Below are positions 50,594 to 59,173 of a stretch of 64,000 nt of DNA, piece after piece. The stretch covers positions 1,411,501 to 1,475,500 of the forward strand of contig NZ_CP144212.1 of NCBI RefSeq assembly GCF_041378895.1, read 5' to 3'. A program made the translations under genes and the position numbers. A model generated the notes under the pieces. The model was not told the origin of the DNA. It saw nothing but the letters and a program-made list of their open reading frames with translations, and did no database searches. Source of the DNA: Dechloromonas sp. ZY10 (GTDB taxonomy: Bacteria; Pseudomonadota; Gammaproteobacteria; Burkholderiales; Rhodocyclaceae). Each line of letters starts with the position of its first letter. Position 1 is the stretch's first letter.

Positions 50594-50695
50594 GGTGTTT
50601 CTCCTGATACAGAATTGCTTCACCTACGATAAACGCGCTAAGCTATCTGTTCAAATGATTTATCAAGAATCAATTGTTCGATTTTGGAGAATGGT
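50594..50695. promoter_or_regulatory. Divergent MFS-LysR control region
   Basis: A 102-bp AT-rich region. It contains TTATCAAGAATCAATTGTTC near 50661-50680 and a related TGTTCAAATGATTTATC just before it, plausible LysR-binding and promoter sequences. An exact T-N11-A box could not be fixed. Confidence 0.45.
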
Positions 50696-51559
50696 ATGGA
50701 ATTGATCGCACTCCGCACCTTCGTTGCCGTGGTCGAGGCCGGTGGCATTCTGGCGGCGGCCGGCCGGCTGAATACCGTGCAGTCGAACGTGACCGGCCGC
50801 ATTCGCAAGCTGGAGGACGAGTTCGCCAGCGAGCTGTTTCAACGCAAGGGACGCGGGTTGGAACTGGCGCCGGCTGGCCGGGTGCTGCTCGACTATGCGC
50901 GGCGGATGCTGGAGCTGGAGCGCCAGACGCTCGCCGCCGTGCGTCAGGTTGGCGAGTGTTCCGGCGAACTGCGGATCGGTGCGATGGAAACCTTTGCCGC
51001 ACTGCATCTGCCGCAGGCCCTGAAAGCAGTGCGCAGCGCGCATCCCAAGGTTGAGTTGCGGGTGTATACCGAGCCGACTGCCCGGCTGGTGGACAAGGTG
51101 CTGGCCCACAAGCTTGACGCGGCCTTCGTCGCCGGCCCGGTCGTGCATCCGGACCTGACTTTCAGCGAAGTGGTGGCCGAAGAACTGGTGCAGGTGCATG
51201 CCACCGGTTGCGATCCGGTCCGGCTACCGTTGATCCTGTTTCGCGAGGGATGTGCCTATCGCACCCGGGCACTGGCCTGGCAGCGCAGCATCGGGCATGC
51301 GACGGCAGATGTGATGGAGTTCGGTACGCTGGACGGCATTCTCGGCTGCGTTTCGGTCGGCCTTGGCTGGACCCTGATGCCGCGGCGGATTGTCGAACAG
51401 TCGCGGCAGGCCTCCGAACTGATCATCACCCCGGTACCGGATGAAATTGCCCGGGTGCCGACTGGCCTGATTCGTCGCCACGAAGTATCGCCGCTACGCG
51501 CCTTGCAAACCCTGGTCGAAGCTTTTACGCCGCCGCAGGCGTGGCGGCAGGTGGCCTGA
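50696..51559 (+). CDS. LysR-family transcription regulator
   Basis: A 287-residue LysR-type regulator. It has an N-terminal winged helix-turn-helix (LIALRTFVAVVEAGGILAAA, then TVQSNVTGRIRKLEDEFASE) and a C-terminal periplasmic-binding-like effector domain from about residue 88 (GELRIGAMETFAALHLPQAL). GGAG lies seven bases before ATG 50696. It probably regulates the divergent MFS gene in response to the transported compound. Confidence 0.88.
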   Translation: MELIALRTFVAVVEAGGILAAAGRLNTVQSNVTGRIRKLEDEFASELFQRKGRGLELAPAGRVLLDYARRMLELERQTLAAVRQVGECSGELRIGAMETFAALHLPQALKAVRSAHPKVELRVYTEPTARLVDKVLAHKLDAAFVAGPVVHPDLTFSEVVAEELVQVHATGCDPVRLPLILFREGCAYRTRALAWQRSIGHATADVMEFGTLDGILGCVSVGLGWTLMPRRIVEQSRQASELIITPVPDEIARVPTGLIRRHEVSPLRALQTLVEAFTPPQAWRQVA

Positions 51560-51833
51560 CTCCGACTCGCTACCGGGCCGCGTGGGGGCGACAGCCGGGA
51601 CAAGACCGGGTGCAGCAAGGCAAAATCAGGGCAGGAAAAATGAAAAAAGCCACGGTCAACGTGGCTTGGCGGCAAAAATGCCGGTGGAAGTTTGGGGCGG
51701 GGGCTGCGGCCGGTGACGGTGGCCGGCAAGCGTAACTGGCGGTAGTAGGCGTAGCCTCTTTAAAGCGGCCCCAATCGGGCTGCCCTAAATGGATGACCCA
51801 AAACGACCGGCGGCGATGGCCGCCGGGTCGGGG
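51560..51833. other. Intergenic region with hairpins, 274 bp
   Basis: No gene is supported. It contains AAGCCACG-GTCAA-CGTGGCTT (51647-51667), preceded by AAAAAA and followed by GGCAAAAATGCCGG, a degenerate relative of the GGTCGACC element that could also act as a terminator. It also holds the bacterioferritin terminator. A short GGCTACGCCTACTACC-type stretch (minus strand, near 51737-51752) resembles codons near the end of the unknown gene at 159; this may be chance. Confidence 0.5.
51800..51826 (-). terminator. Terminator of the bacterioferritin operon
   Basis: CCGGCGGC-GATG-GCCGCCGG is a perfect 8-bp stem, and on the minus strand it is followed by TCGTTTT. Confidence 0.75.
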
Positions 51834-52313
51834 TCAGTCGCCGCTGCCCATCTGCGTCTGCAGGTAGTTGGGCAGGGTCACGGCGTCGATCAGGCTATGC
51901 TGGGTCTCGATCCAGTCGATCGCTTCCTCGCAGCCTTCGAGCAGGTCTTCGAGCAATTCGCGGCTGACGTAATCCTGCTGCTCCTCGCACAGGGCAATGG
52001 CTTCAATCAGCTGCGGGCGCTGGATTTCCTGCTCGTACTTGAGGTCGCCTTGCAGGCATTCGGCGACATGCTCGCCGATCAGCAATTTGCCGAGGTTCTG
52101 CAGGTTGGGCAGGCCTTCGAGGAAGAGGATGCGCTCGATCAGTTCGTCGGCTTCCTTCATCACCCGGATCGACTGCTTGTACTGGTAGTCGTTGAGCTTC
52201 TCCAGGCCCCAGTTGCGGAACATCCGGGCGTGCAGGAAGTACTGGTTGATCGCGGTCAGTTCGTTCTTGAGGACCTTATTCAGGACTTCGATGACCTTCT
52301 TGTTACCTTTCAT
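51834..52313 (-). CDS. bfr: Bacterioferritin subunit, haem-type (ferroxidase ligands lost)
   Basis: A 159-residue four-helix ferritin-like protein. Using E. coli Bfr numbering it keeps Glu18, Glu94 and the haem-ligating Met52 (VMKEAD). At the other di-iron positions it has Val51 for Glu, Glu54 for His, and at the Glu127/His130 pair Cys128 and Ala131. It should therefore bind haem but not form a ferroxidase centre. It lies 10 bp downstream of a second bfr gene with the opposite pattern, so the two probably assemble into one heteromeric iron store. It ends in QTQMGSGD, matching the C-terminus of its partner. Confidence 0.9.
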   Translation of the reverse strand: MKGNKKVIEVLNKVLKNELTAINQYFLHARMFRNWGLEKLNDYQYKQSIRVMKEADELIERILFLEGLPNLQNLGKLLIGEHVAECLQGDLKYEQEIQRPQLIEAIALCEEQQDYVSRELLEDLLEGCEEAIDWIETQHSLIDAVTLPNYLQTQMGSGD

Positions 52314-52323
52314 CGCGGTCTCC

Positions 52324-52809
52324 TCAGCTCGGGCTGCCGGAGCCCATCTGGCTCTGCAGATAGTTGGGCAGGCCGATCATCTCGATCAGGCGCAACTGCT
52401 TTTCCAGGAAGTAGGCGTGGTCGACTTCGGTGTCTTCCAACTGCACTTGCAGCATGTCGCGGGTGACGTAGTCCTGGGCTTTTTCACAGGCGGCGATGGC
52501 CTTCTTCAGTTCGCCGTCGACCTTGTATTCCACGTCGAGGTCGGCCTTGAGCATGTCCGGCACGCTCTTGCCGACTTTCAGCGCTTCACGCTTTTCCAGA
52601 TTCGGCTTGCCTTCAAGGAAGAGGATGCGCTGGATCAGCGCGCGGGCATGCTGGCGTTCGTGGTCGGATTCGTGGATCGACTTTTCGGCCAGCTCGTTGA
52701 GGCCCATGTCGGCGTACATTTCGCCGTGAATCAGGTATTGGTCGACGGCGGTCAATTCGCCGGCGAGGAGATCGTTGAGGATCTCGATGATTTTCTTGTC
52801 GCCCTTCAT
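52324..52809 (-). CDS. bfr: Bacterioferritin subunit, ferroxidase-type (haem Met lost)
   Basis: A 161-residue bacterioferritin with a complete di-iron ferroxidase set: Glu18, Glu51, His54, Glu94, and the Glu/His pair at 128/131 (TEVDHAYF). The haem-ligating Met52 is Arg (HERQH). It therefore oxidises Fe(II) but should not bind haem as a homodimer. CCAGGAGAAA precedes the start. Together with the downstream haem-type subunit it mirrors two-subunit bacterioferritins such as the BfrA/BfrB pair of Neisseria. Confidence 0.9.
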   Translation of the reverse strand: MKGDKKIIEILNDLLAGELTAVDQYLIHGEMYADMGLNELAEKSIHESDHERQHARALIQRILFLEGKPNLEKREALKVGKSVPDMLKADLDVEYKVDGELKKAIAACEKAQDYVTRDMLQVQLEDTEVDHAYFLEKQLRLIEMIGLPNYLQSQMGSGSPS

Positions 52810-52946
52810 GGCTTTTTCTCCTGGGAGTGTGGGGGACGGACTGGCTGGCAGACCTCGGCTGGCTGATCCCGGCGATTGCCGGGCGCCATTGTAGGCGCTT
52901 GCGTCCCGTCTTAGAAGCGCGATTTGAAAAAAAGTTCTTTGATTAC

Positions 52947-52970
52947 AATGAATTAGGAACTGTTCTCATT
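52947..52970 (-). promoter_or_regulatory. Possible Fur-type site upstream of bfr
   Basis: AATGA at the left and TCATT at the right enclose an imperfect inverted repeat with GGAACTGTTCTC in the middle. It resembles degenerate Fur boxes and sits in the only AT-rich stretch before the bfr pair. The match is weak. Confidence 0.35.
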
Positions 52971-53241
52971 TGTGTTTCGGGGTTTTTTCGTTTTCTACCC
53001 AGATGTGCCGGGCAATGGCGTGTTCGAGTGCCAATTCAACCTCGTCGGCAAGGATCACGGTCATCGGCCGCTGCTGCAGCACGGTCAGTGGCTGCCCGAG
53101 CGCCAGGCCATAGGCGGTTAGTTGTTCGCGTTGCAAGGGATCGATTTCATCGCCGAGTTCGGCCAGGCAGACCCGCTGGCCGGCAGGAATGAAGGCCAGC
53201 GGCAGGCGGGCTGCCGCGTGGGAATTGGATTTCGGACTCAT
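52966..53241 (-). CDS. feoA: FeoA-like ferrous iron transport accessory protein
   Basis: A 91-residue SH3-like protein with LPLAFIPAGQRVCLAELG and the closing ILADEVELALEHAIARHIWV, typical of FeoA. It modulates the FeoB GTPase/permease. It begins 12 bp after the feoB stop codon, so the order is feoB then feoA, the reverse of the usual arrangement. An in-frame upstream ATG would overlap feoB; 53241 is preferred. Confidence 0.8.
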   Translation of the reverse strand: MSPKSNSHAAARLPLAFIPAGQRVCLAELGDEIDPLQREQLTAYGLALGQPLTVLQQRPMTVILADEVELALEHAIARHIWVENEKTPKHK

Positions 53242-53252
53242 GGGCAGGTGCC

Positions 53253-55196
53253 TCAGGACCACAGCGCGCGCAGCGCCAGATTGAACAGACCGCCAACGAA
53301 AAAGGCGAAGGGAACAATGGTCGCGACCATGCCGAGCGCGGTTTTCAGGCCTTGTTCCTTGACCATCATCATCAGGCTGGCAAAGCAGGGGATGAACAGG
53401 GTGATGGTGATCATCCCGACCACCGCCTGAATCGGGTCGAGGCTGCCAGCCATCGCGAACAGGCCGGTGGCGCCGAAGTCACGGCGCAAAAAGCCCATCA
53501 CGAAGGCAGCTGAGGCTGCCGGCGGCAGGCCGAGCCAGCCGCTGACCAGCGGTTCGCCGAGGCGGATGATCGCCGGCAGGATGCCGAATTTGTCGAGCGA
53601 GTACATGATCAGGGTGCCGAGCAGGAACAGCGGGATCACTTCGATCAGATACCACTTGAGGCGGCCGCCGGTCTTCTTCAGCACGTTGCCGAGGATGGGC
53701 AGGCGCATCGGCGGCAGTTCGGTGACCAGCGGAATACGGCGGCCGGGAATCAGCCGGGCGGCCAGGAAGCCGGCCAGCAGCAGTACGCCGACCATGGCCA
53801 GGGCCCACACCAGCAGCGCCTGGAAGGAGACGCCGCCAAGCATGCCGAGAACCACGCCGAGCTGCGCTGAGCAGGGGATCGCCAGCGCCAGTAGGAAGGT
53901 GGTGATCAGGCGTTCGCGAGGCGAATGCAGGATGCGCGTGGTCAGTGTCGCCATCGTCACGCAGCCGAGGCCGAGCACCATCGGCAGCACGGCGCGGCCG
54001 TTGAGGCCGATGGCAGCGAAGAGCCGGTTGGCGATCACGGTTAACCGGGGCAGATAGCCGGAATCCTCGAGCACGCCAAAGGCGATGAAGAAGGTGGTGA
54101 CGATGGGCAGAATCAGCGCCAGCGCGTAGGTCATGCCCATGGTCCATAGGCCGTACTGGCCGACCAGCAATTCGGCCAGCCAGGGCTGGTCGACCGTGGT
54201 TTCGACGAACTGGGTGAAGGCCGGGTTGAGGAGGCCTTCGAAGAGGTCTTCCTCAAGCAGGCCGACGAGGGTGGTGGCGCCGAAGACGCCGACGAATTCA
54301 TAAACCGCAAACAAGACGGCAAGCAGGCAGGGAATGCCCCACAGCGGATGCACCACGTATTGGCCGATGCGTTGCGAGAGCAGCGGGCTGCTTTGGGCGC
54401 TGCGCCGGATTACGCTGGCGGCCAGCGCATCGGCGGCCTGGGTCCGCTCACGGGCAAGTTCGGCGGGCAACTTGCCGTGCCAGCGGGCTTGCGCATTTTT
54501 ACGGATGTCGGCCAGTTGACCGTAGTGCTCGCCGGCGCGCTCATGCAGCCAGCTTTCGACCTGGCCGTCGTTGCCGAGATAGAGGATGGCTAGGCCGCGT
54601 GCGTTTAGCTGCGGGTGCGGCGCCAGTTCGGCGATGGCCGCCGCCATTTCGCCAATTGCGGTTTCGCTGGCGGCATCGTAGCGCAGCAGCGGATCGGGGC
54701 GCCGGGCTTGCGGCAGGCTCTGGGTCAGCGCCTCGATGCCTTCGCCGCCGGTGGCGACGGTGGCCAGCACCGGAATCCCGAGTTCTTCAGCGAGCGCCGC
54801 CAGATCGACGGTGACGCCACGGGCGGCCGCCTCGTCGTGCATGTTCAGGGTCAGCACCATCGGCACGCCGAGTTCGGCGAGGAGCGCGGTCAGCGTCAGC
54901 GTCCGGCGCAGATTCTTGGCATCGCCGACCTGCAGCCAGCAGCGGGCGTCTTCGCCGAGCAGCGCGCGCATCGTCGCCCGTTCGTCGTCACTGCGCGAGG
55001 GCAGGGCGAGCACGCCGGGGGTGTCGAGCAGGCTGGCGCTGCCATCGAAGCGGGCGCTGGCGCGGGTGACTTCGACGGTGGTGCCGGGGTAGTTCGAGAC
55101 ATTGACGTAGGCGCCGGTCAGGCGATGGAAAAGGACCGATTTGCCGACGTTGGGATGGCCGACCAGGAGGATGGCGCTGGCAGAGGTTTGAGTCAT
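53253..55196 (-). CDS. feoB: Ferrous iron transporter FeoB
   Basis: A 647-residue Fe(II) permease. The N-terminal G domain has GHPNVGKSVLFHRLTG (G1), YPGTTVEVTRA (G2), LDTPGV (G3) and NMHDEA in place of the canonical NxxD (G4), followed by a helical GDI-like region. The membrane part has two Gate-type repeats with the cysteine motifs LPMVLGLGCVTMATL and LLALAIPCSAQLGVVLG. It is shorter than E. coli FeoB (no FeoC-binding tail). The start MTQTSASAILLVGHP at 55196 lies just after the TlpA-like gene, suggesting one transcript with it. Confidence 0.92.
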   Translation of the reverse strand: MTQTSASAILLVGHPNVGKSVLFHRLTGAYVNVSNYPGTTVEVTRASARFDGSASLLDTPGVLALPSRSDDERATMRALLGEDARCWLQVGDAKNLRRTLTLTALLAELGVPMVLTLNMHDEAAARGVTVDLAALAEELGIPVLATVATGGEGIEALTQSLPQARRPDPLLRYDAASETAIGEMAAAIAELAPHPQLNARGLAILYLGNDGQVESWLHERAGEHYGQLADIRKNAQARWHGKLPAELARERTQAADALAASVIRRSAQSSPLLSQRIGQYVVHPLWGIPCLLAVLFAVYEFVGVFGATTLVGLLEEDLFEGLLNPAFTQFVETTVDQPWLAELLVGQYGLWTMGMTYALALILPIVTTFFIAFGVLEDSGYLPRLTVIANRLFAAIGLNGRAVLPMVLGLGCVTMATLTTRILHSPRERLITTFLLALAIPCSAQLGVVLGMLGGVSFQALLVWALAMVGVLLLAGFLAARLIPGRRIPLVTELPPMRLPILGNVLKKTGGRLKWYLIEVIPLFLLGTLIMYSLDKFGILPAIIRLGEPLVSGWLGLPPAASAAFVMGFLRRDFGATGLFAMAGSLDPIQAVVGMITITLFIPCFASLMMMVKEQGLKTALGMVATIVPFAFFVGGLFNLALRALWS

Positions 55197-55200
55197 GGGT

Positions 55201-55782
55201 TCAGGCTGTTTGGCAGCGGGCGATGGCCTGGTGCAGCCACTGCTCGCCGATTTCGCCGCTGTGGCGGGCACAGGGACGGCGATCCGGGGTGAGGACGAGA
55301 GTATAGGGCAGGGCGCCGCTGCGGTTACCGAAACGGGCGAGCAAGCCGCGTGGCTCGCTCGGTCCGTGCAGCAGCAGCAGTGGGGAGCGTAGCGCGGCGC
55401 GGGCCGGTGCGGGGGCACGTTCGGTTTCCGCCGGACGTTGCAGCGCGACGGTGACAATCCGGGCGCGGCCGGCATGTGCCTCGGCGCTCCGCAGCAGGGT
55501 CGGCAGTTCGCGGACACAGGGCGGGCAGTCGCTGCGCCAGAAATTGACTACCGAGACTTGTGGCGGCAAGTTGGCCAGGCGAACAAAACCTTCGTTGGCC
55601 GCCAGTTCGAAATCCAGGGTAGCGTCGGAAAATGCCGAATTTTCGGCGTGGACCGTGGAGATTCCGCCCAGCAGCACCGCTAAGCATAAGCAGCCAGCGC
55701 GGCCGGGGCGAGTAAGGGCAAAGCCCGTCCGGGCCGGAGCCGGGACGGGCGGAAGTGGCAATCGGGCGGGCTTACAACGCAA
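55201..55782 (-). CDS. TlpA-like thioredoxin-fold exported protein
   Basis: A thioredoxin-fold protein of up to 193 residues. A hydrophobic export signal (CLCLAVLLGGISTVHA) is followed by a TlpA/ResA-type core with VSVVNFWRSDCPPCVRELP (active-site CPPC) and GNRSGALPYTLVL, containing the conserved cis-Pro (LPY). It should act as a periplasmic disulfide reductase. The start is unclear: TTG at 55782 overlaps the stop codon of the TonB receptor and GGAG lies ten bases upstream, so translational coupling is possible. Another TTG at 55761 is in frame. It sits between the receptor and feoB. Confidence 0.75.
   Translation of the reverse strand: MRCKPARLPLPPVPAPARTGFALTRPGRAGCLCLAVLLGGISTVHAENSAFSDATLDFELAANEGFVRLANLPPQVSVVNFWRSDCPPCVRELPTLLRSAEAHAGRARIVTVALQRPAETERAPAPARAALRSPLLLLHGPSEPRGLLARFGNRSGALPYTLVLTPDRRPCARHSGEIGEQWLHQAIARCQTA
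55723..55752 (-). terminator. GC-rich hairpin after the TonB receptor gene
   Basis: GCCCGTCC and GGACGGGC form a stem with an inner GGCCGGAGCC segment. On the minus strand it is followed by only a weak TTTGCCCTT tract. It lies inside the predicted 5' end of the TlpA-like gene, so it may attenuate rather than fully terminate transcription. Confidence 0.45.
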
Positions 55783-57904
55783 ACTTGACTCCGCCGTAGA
55801 TGAAGCGACCCCGGTTCGGACCCCAGATATGGGTCACATCGTAGCTGCCGGCGGCGTCGATCCAGAGCATGCTTTCCTTGTCTGACTGCTTGAAGTCAAA
55901 CAAGTTATCGACACCCAGGTAGGCAGACCACTGCTTGTTCAGGCGGTATTCACCGCGCGCATCGACGACCCAGTAAGCCGGGCTTTTACGGCGTTTCGGG
56001 CTGCCGTCGAAGTTGAAGCGCTGGTTGTTGTCGTAGTCGTAGAACTTGGCCAGGTCCATCGGCCCGGTCCAGGTCGCCCGCAGCATTCCGGTCCACGGGC
56101 CGCTGTCGTAGTCAAGACGGAGATAGGCGCGGGTCTCGGGACGGGCGAAGGCGAGCGTGCCGGCTTCCGAAAAATCGTACTTGAAGTGTTCGCCGGCAAT
56201 CGTCGCTTCCAGCTGCGGTGTCAGCTTGTAGGTGACGGTCAGGTCGCCGCCGATCACGGTCACCGGCTGTCGGGCCGAGGTGAAGCGGGTAATCGGGTCG
56301 CCGGTCAGCGGATCGGTGGCGCCCGAGTTGAGCAGTGCCATATTCTTGATCCGGTTGTAGTTCAGCGAGCCGACCCAGGCCAGGCGGTCGCCGGCGTAGG
56401 ACAGTGCGTAGGAAAGGTTGTCGGCGGTTTCCGGCTTCTTGATTTCGCGGACGATGCGAGTGGTATCGAGAATCCCGTGGTCCTGTTCGAAGAACGAGGT
56501 CGGGGCGCGGTAGCCGTGGCCGACGGCAAAGCGGCTGTTGAGTTCGTGGCTGTGGTTCCACAGCACGTTCAGGCGCGGGCTGGTGATGCCGCCGAAAACA
56601 TTGTGGTTGTCGTAACGCAGCGACCCGTTCACCTCGACATCGCCGTCGAAGAAGGCACGGTAGGCCTGAACGAAGGCGCCGGGGGTGCGGTACTTGTAAT
56701 TGTCGATGCCATCGTTGATCCGGCCACTGGCGTCGCGGCCCCGGCTATTGAGGTCTTCGTAACGGTAGCTGGTGCCGACGGTGAGCAAGGTGGCGCCGAG
56801 CGGCTGCTGGGTGCTCGCCTCGAAGTAGTACTGATCCTGCGCCGCCTGGTAGAGCGCCTTTTCGTAGAACGAATCCTGCTTGTGGTTGGCGTAGCCGAAG
56901 GCCAGGCGCAGGCTGCCGGCGCCGAGGGCACGGGTGGCGCTGGAAACAAACTGCTTGCGCTCGGTGAAAATGATCTCCGACATGCCGGCCCGGCCATCGG
57001 TGTAGAAACGTCCGGCCTGGCCGTTGCGCAGCAGGTCGCTGCCGCTGCCATCTGGCGTCACCCAGCCACGCGGGTCGGGTGAGCCGTTGGCACCCCGGCT
57101 CCAGTCAAAACCATTGCCGCCGCCGTCGGCCTTGACGCCGCTGTAGTCGCGGCCCATCGCTCCGCCCATGCGCTTTTCGTCGACCACGTCGAAGCGGCCC
57201 TTGAGCTTGAAGCCGCCGAGATCGTCGGCGAAGAAACCGATGCCGCCGAGCTTGCGCTCGTAGCCGGTATATTCGGAAACGCCGTTCCTGTCGGCGTCGA
57301 CCGTGTTATGCCGGTTGTGCTGGAAGTTGGCGGTTACGGCGCCGCGTTCGAAAGCCTTGGCGGCGAACAGGTCGGTGCTGTTCTGGCCGTAGCTGCCGAA
57401 CTGTTGGTTGGCGATGAATTCATCCCTGGTCGGGCGGCGGGTCACGATATTGACCGAGCCAGCCAGCGCTTCGGGGGCGATCAGACTGGTCCCCGCACCC
57501 CGTGAAATGTCGATCCGTTCGATGCCGCCGAGATTGACGCTGTCGAGGCCGTACGCGGTCGAGACCGACGAAAAGATCGGGATGCCGTCGATCAGCAGCG
57601 TGGTGTAGCGGCCGGGCAGGTTGTTGAGGACCACGTTGCGCACGTTGCAGATCGAGCATTCGGCCTGGACAGCGATTCCCGGGCGCTTGTCGAGCGCCTC
57701 GGTGAGCATGGTCGCCCCGGTTTTTTCCAGTTCGCGGGCACCGATCGATTCGGTGGCAACGATCTCATCGCGCAATTGCGGCTTGGCGCCCACCGCGCGG
57801 CCGCCGGAAACGGTGACCTCGCCGAGTTGCTTGTCGGCCAGTGCCGGCCAGGCAAAGCATAGTGCCAGTGCGGCGGCAATCGGTTTGAGATGGGTGTGAC
57901 GCAT
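55772..57904 (-). CDS. TonB-dependent outer-membrane receptor with CxxC plug motif
   Basis: A 710-residue TonB-dependent receptor. The signal peptide (1-23) ends PALA. The plug domain (about 30-155) contains AECSICNVRNVVLNNLPG and the usual TTLLIDGIPI and GAGTSLIAPEALAGSVNIVT. The 22-strand barrel ends with YLGVDNLFDFKQSD and the terminal aromatic region GGVKFAL. The TonB-box-like stretch is LGEVTVSGG. The cysteine pair in the plug (CSIC) is unusual in classical siderophore receptors. GGGAGGA precedes 57904. It lies between exbD and a TlpA-like gene in an iron block, so an iron or haem-related or other metal ligand is likely; the exact ligand is unknown. Confidence 0.88.
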   Translation of the reverse strand: MRHTHLKPIAAALALCFAWPALADKQLGEVTVSGGRAVGAKPQLRDEIVATESIGARELEKTGATMLTEALDKRPGIAVQAECSICNVRNVVLNNLPGRYTTLLIDGIPIFSSVSTAYGLDSVNLGGIERIDISRGAGTSLIAPEALAGSVNIVTRRPTRDEFIANQQFGSYGQNSTDLFAAKAFERGAVTANFQHNRHNTVDADRNGVSEYTGYERKLGGIGFFADDLGGFKLKGRFDVVDEKRMGGAMGRDYSGVKADGGGNGFDWSRGANGSPDPRGWVTPDGSGSDLLRNGQAGRFYTDGRAGMSEIIFTERKQFVSSATRALGAGSLRLAFGYANHKQDSFYEKALYQAAQDQYYFEASTQQPLGATLLTVGTSYRYEDLNSRGRDASGRINDGIDNYKYRTPGAFVQAYRAFFDGDVEVNGSLRYDNHNVFGGITSPRLNVLWNHSHELNSRFAVGHGYRAPTSFFEQDHGILDTTRIVREIKKPETADNLSYALSYAGDRLAWVGSLNYNRIKNMALLNSGATDPLTGDPITRFTSARQPVTVIGGDLTVTYKLTPQLEATIAGEHFKYDFSEAGTLAFARPETRAYLRLDYDSGPWTGMLRATWTGPMDLAKFYDYDNNQRFNFDGSPKRRKSPAYWVVDARGEYRLNKQWSAYLGVDNLFDFKQSDKESMLWIDAAGSYDVTHIWGPNRGRFIYGGVKFAL

Positions 57905-57973
57905 GCTGATCCTCCCTGAAGATTGGTTTGGCGGCACGACTCAGGTCTGTTTTCCCGCCGGTTCACTGCCAAA

Positions 57974-57989
57974 GCCGCCCGTAGGCGGC
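57974..57989 (-). terminator. Weak hairpin between exbD and the receptor gene
   Basis: GCCGCC-CGTA-GGCGGC with flanking AAA/TT. On the minus strand the stem is followed by TTTGG. It may partly separate exbD from receptor expression. Confidence 0.4.
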
Positions 57990-58009
57990 TTGGCGGAGGG
58001 CAAAAGGCC

Positions 58010-58429
58010 TTAACCCTGTCCGGGCTGGGTGACGAAGCCGATCTTGCTGAGACCGGCCCGACGGGCCGCGCTCATGGTCTCAGCAACCGTTTCGTAACGG
58101 GTGACGCGGTCGGCCTTGAGGTGCATTTCGACATTGGCATCCTGCTGCACCGCATCGCGGAACTTGGCTTCGAGGCTGTTACGGTCGACCGGCTCGGAAC
58201 CGACAAAAACCTGGTTGTCGGCGTTGATCGCAACCTGCAGGGTCATCGGCTTTTCCGGGGTCGGGGTGCTGGCGGCGCGCGGCAGGTCAACCTTGACCGA
58301 ATGGGTCATCAGCGGCGCGGTGATGATGAAGATGATCAGCAGCACCAGCATCACGTCGACCAGTGGCGTCATGTTGATTTCGGCGGTCGGCATCTGGCTG
58401 CCGCCGGAGTTGAACGAACCCATCGCCAT
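58010..58429 (-). CDS. exbD: Biopolymer transport protein ExbD
   Basis: A 139-residue inner-membrane protein. A short cytoplasmic N-terminus with EINMTPLVDVMLVLLIIFII contains the essential membrane Asp (PLVD), followed by a periplasmic domain (LQVAINADNQVFVGSEPV, VHLKAD-type). It forms the proton-driven ExbB/ExbD/TonB motor. Its ATG is adjacent to the exbB stop codon. Confidence 0.92.
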   Translation of the reverse strand: MAMGSFNSGGSQMPTAEINMTPLVDVMLVLLIIFIITAPLMTHSVKVDLPRAASTPTPEKPMTLQVAINADNQVFVGSEPVDRNSLEAKFRDAVQQDANVEMHLKADRVTRYETVAETMSAARRAGLSKIGFVTQPGQG

Positions 58430-59170
58430 TTAAGCCACCTCTGCCGCAGCACGGGCGCGCATCGGGTGGATCTGGGCGCTGTTGGCGACGAAAGGTTTGC
58501 CGACGGTGAAGAAGGCGTGCAGGTCGTGGGCGAAGGCGTCGAGGTCGGCGAGGATGACGCGGTTGGCGCGGGTGAAGGCGTTGTAGGCGAACACTGCGGG
58601 CAGCGCGACGGCGAGGCCGGCGGCGGTCATGATCAGCGCTTCGCCGACCGGGCCGGCGACCTTTTCCAGCGCGGCCTGGCCGGAGAGGCCGATCGCGACC
58701 AGCGCGTGGTAGATGCCCCAGACGGTGCCGAAGAGACCGACGAACGGTGCGGTGGCGCCGGTGGTGGCGAGCAGGGTCAGACCGTTTTCCATGCCGGCCT
58801 GGGTCGTCGACAGTTGCTGGCGCAGGGCGCGTTCCATCTGCTCGGCCGGGTCGAAGCGGGAAGCGAGGCGGCCGGTCGCGGCTTCGCAGTCGTTGTTGCA
58901 GCAATTGGCCTGGGCGGCGAGTTGGGCGTAGGGGCTGTCCTCGCCGGCTTCGCGCAGGCGGTCGAGACCCTCGGCGACGCTGCGGGCGCCCCAGAAGGCG
59001 CCGACGGCGCGGGCGGCGCGGCGCATGTTGTACCAGTCCCAGGCCTTGGCCAGGATCAGGTACCAGCTGGCGACCGACATCAGGGCCAGGATGACCGCGA
59101 CGCTGTGCGAGATGGCATCGCCGGCCGCCCAGAGGTGGGCGAAGCCGAAAGCGTTTTGCGTGTTGTCCAT
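58430..59170 (-). CDS. exbB: MotA/TolQ/ExbB proton channel family protein
   Basis: A 246-residue membrane protein with three spans, at about 13-37, 133-160 and 175-200. The conserved ExbB blocks are LLATTGATAPFVGLFGTVWGIYHAL and GEALIMTAAGLAVALPAVFAYN. It partners ExbD and TonB encoded on either side (order tonB, exbB, exbD, receptor). Confidence 0.92.
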   Translation of the reverse strand: MDNTQNAFGFAHLWAAGDAISHSVAVILALMSVASWYLILAKAWDWYNMRRAARAVGAFWGARSVAEGLDRLREAGEDSPYAQLAAQANCCNNDCEAATGRLASRFDPAEQMERALRQQLSTTQAGMENGLTLLATTGATAPFVGLFGTVWGIYHALVAIGLSGQAALEKVAGPVGEALIMTAAGLAVALPAVFAYNAFTRANRVILADLDAFAHDLHAFFTVGKPFVANSAQIHPMRARAAAEVA

Positions 59171-59173
59171 GTC

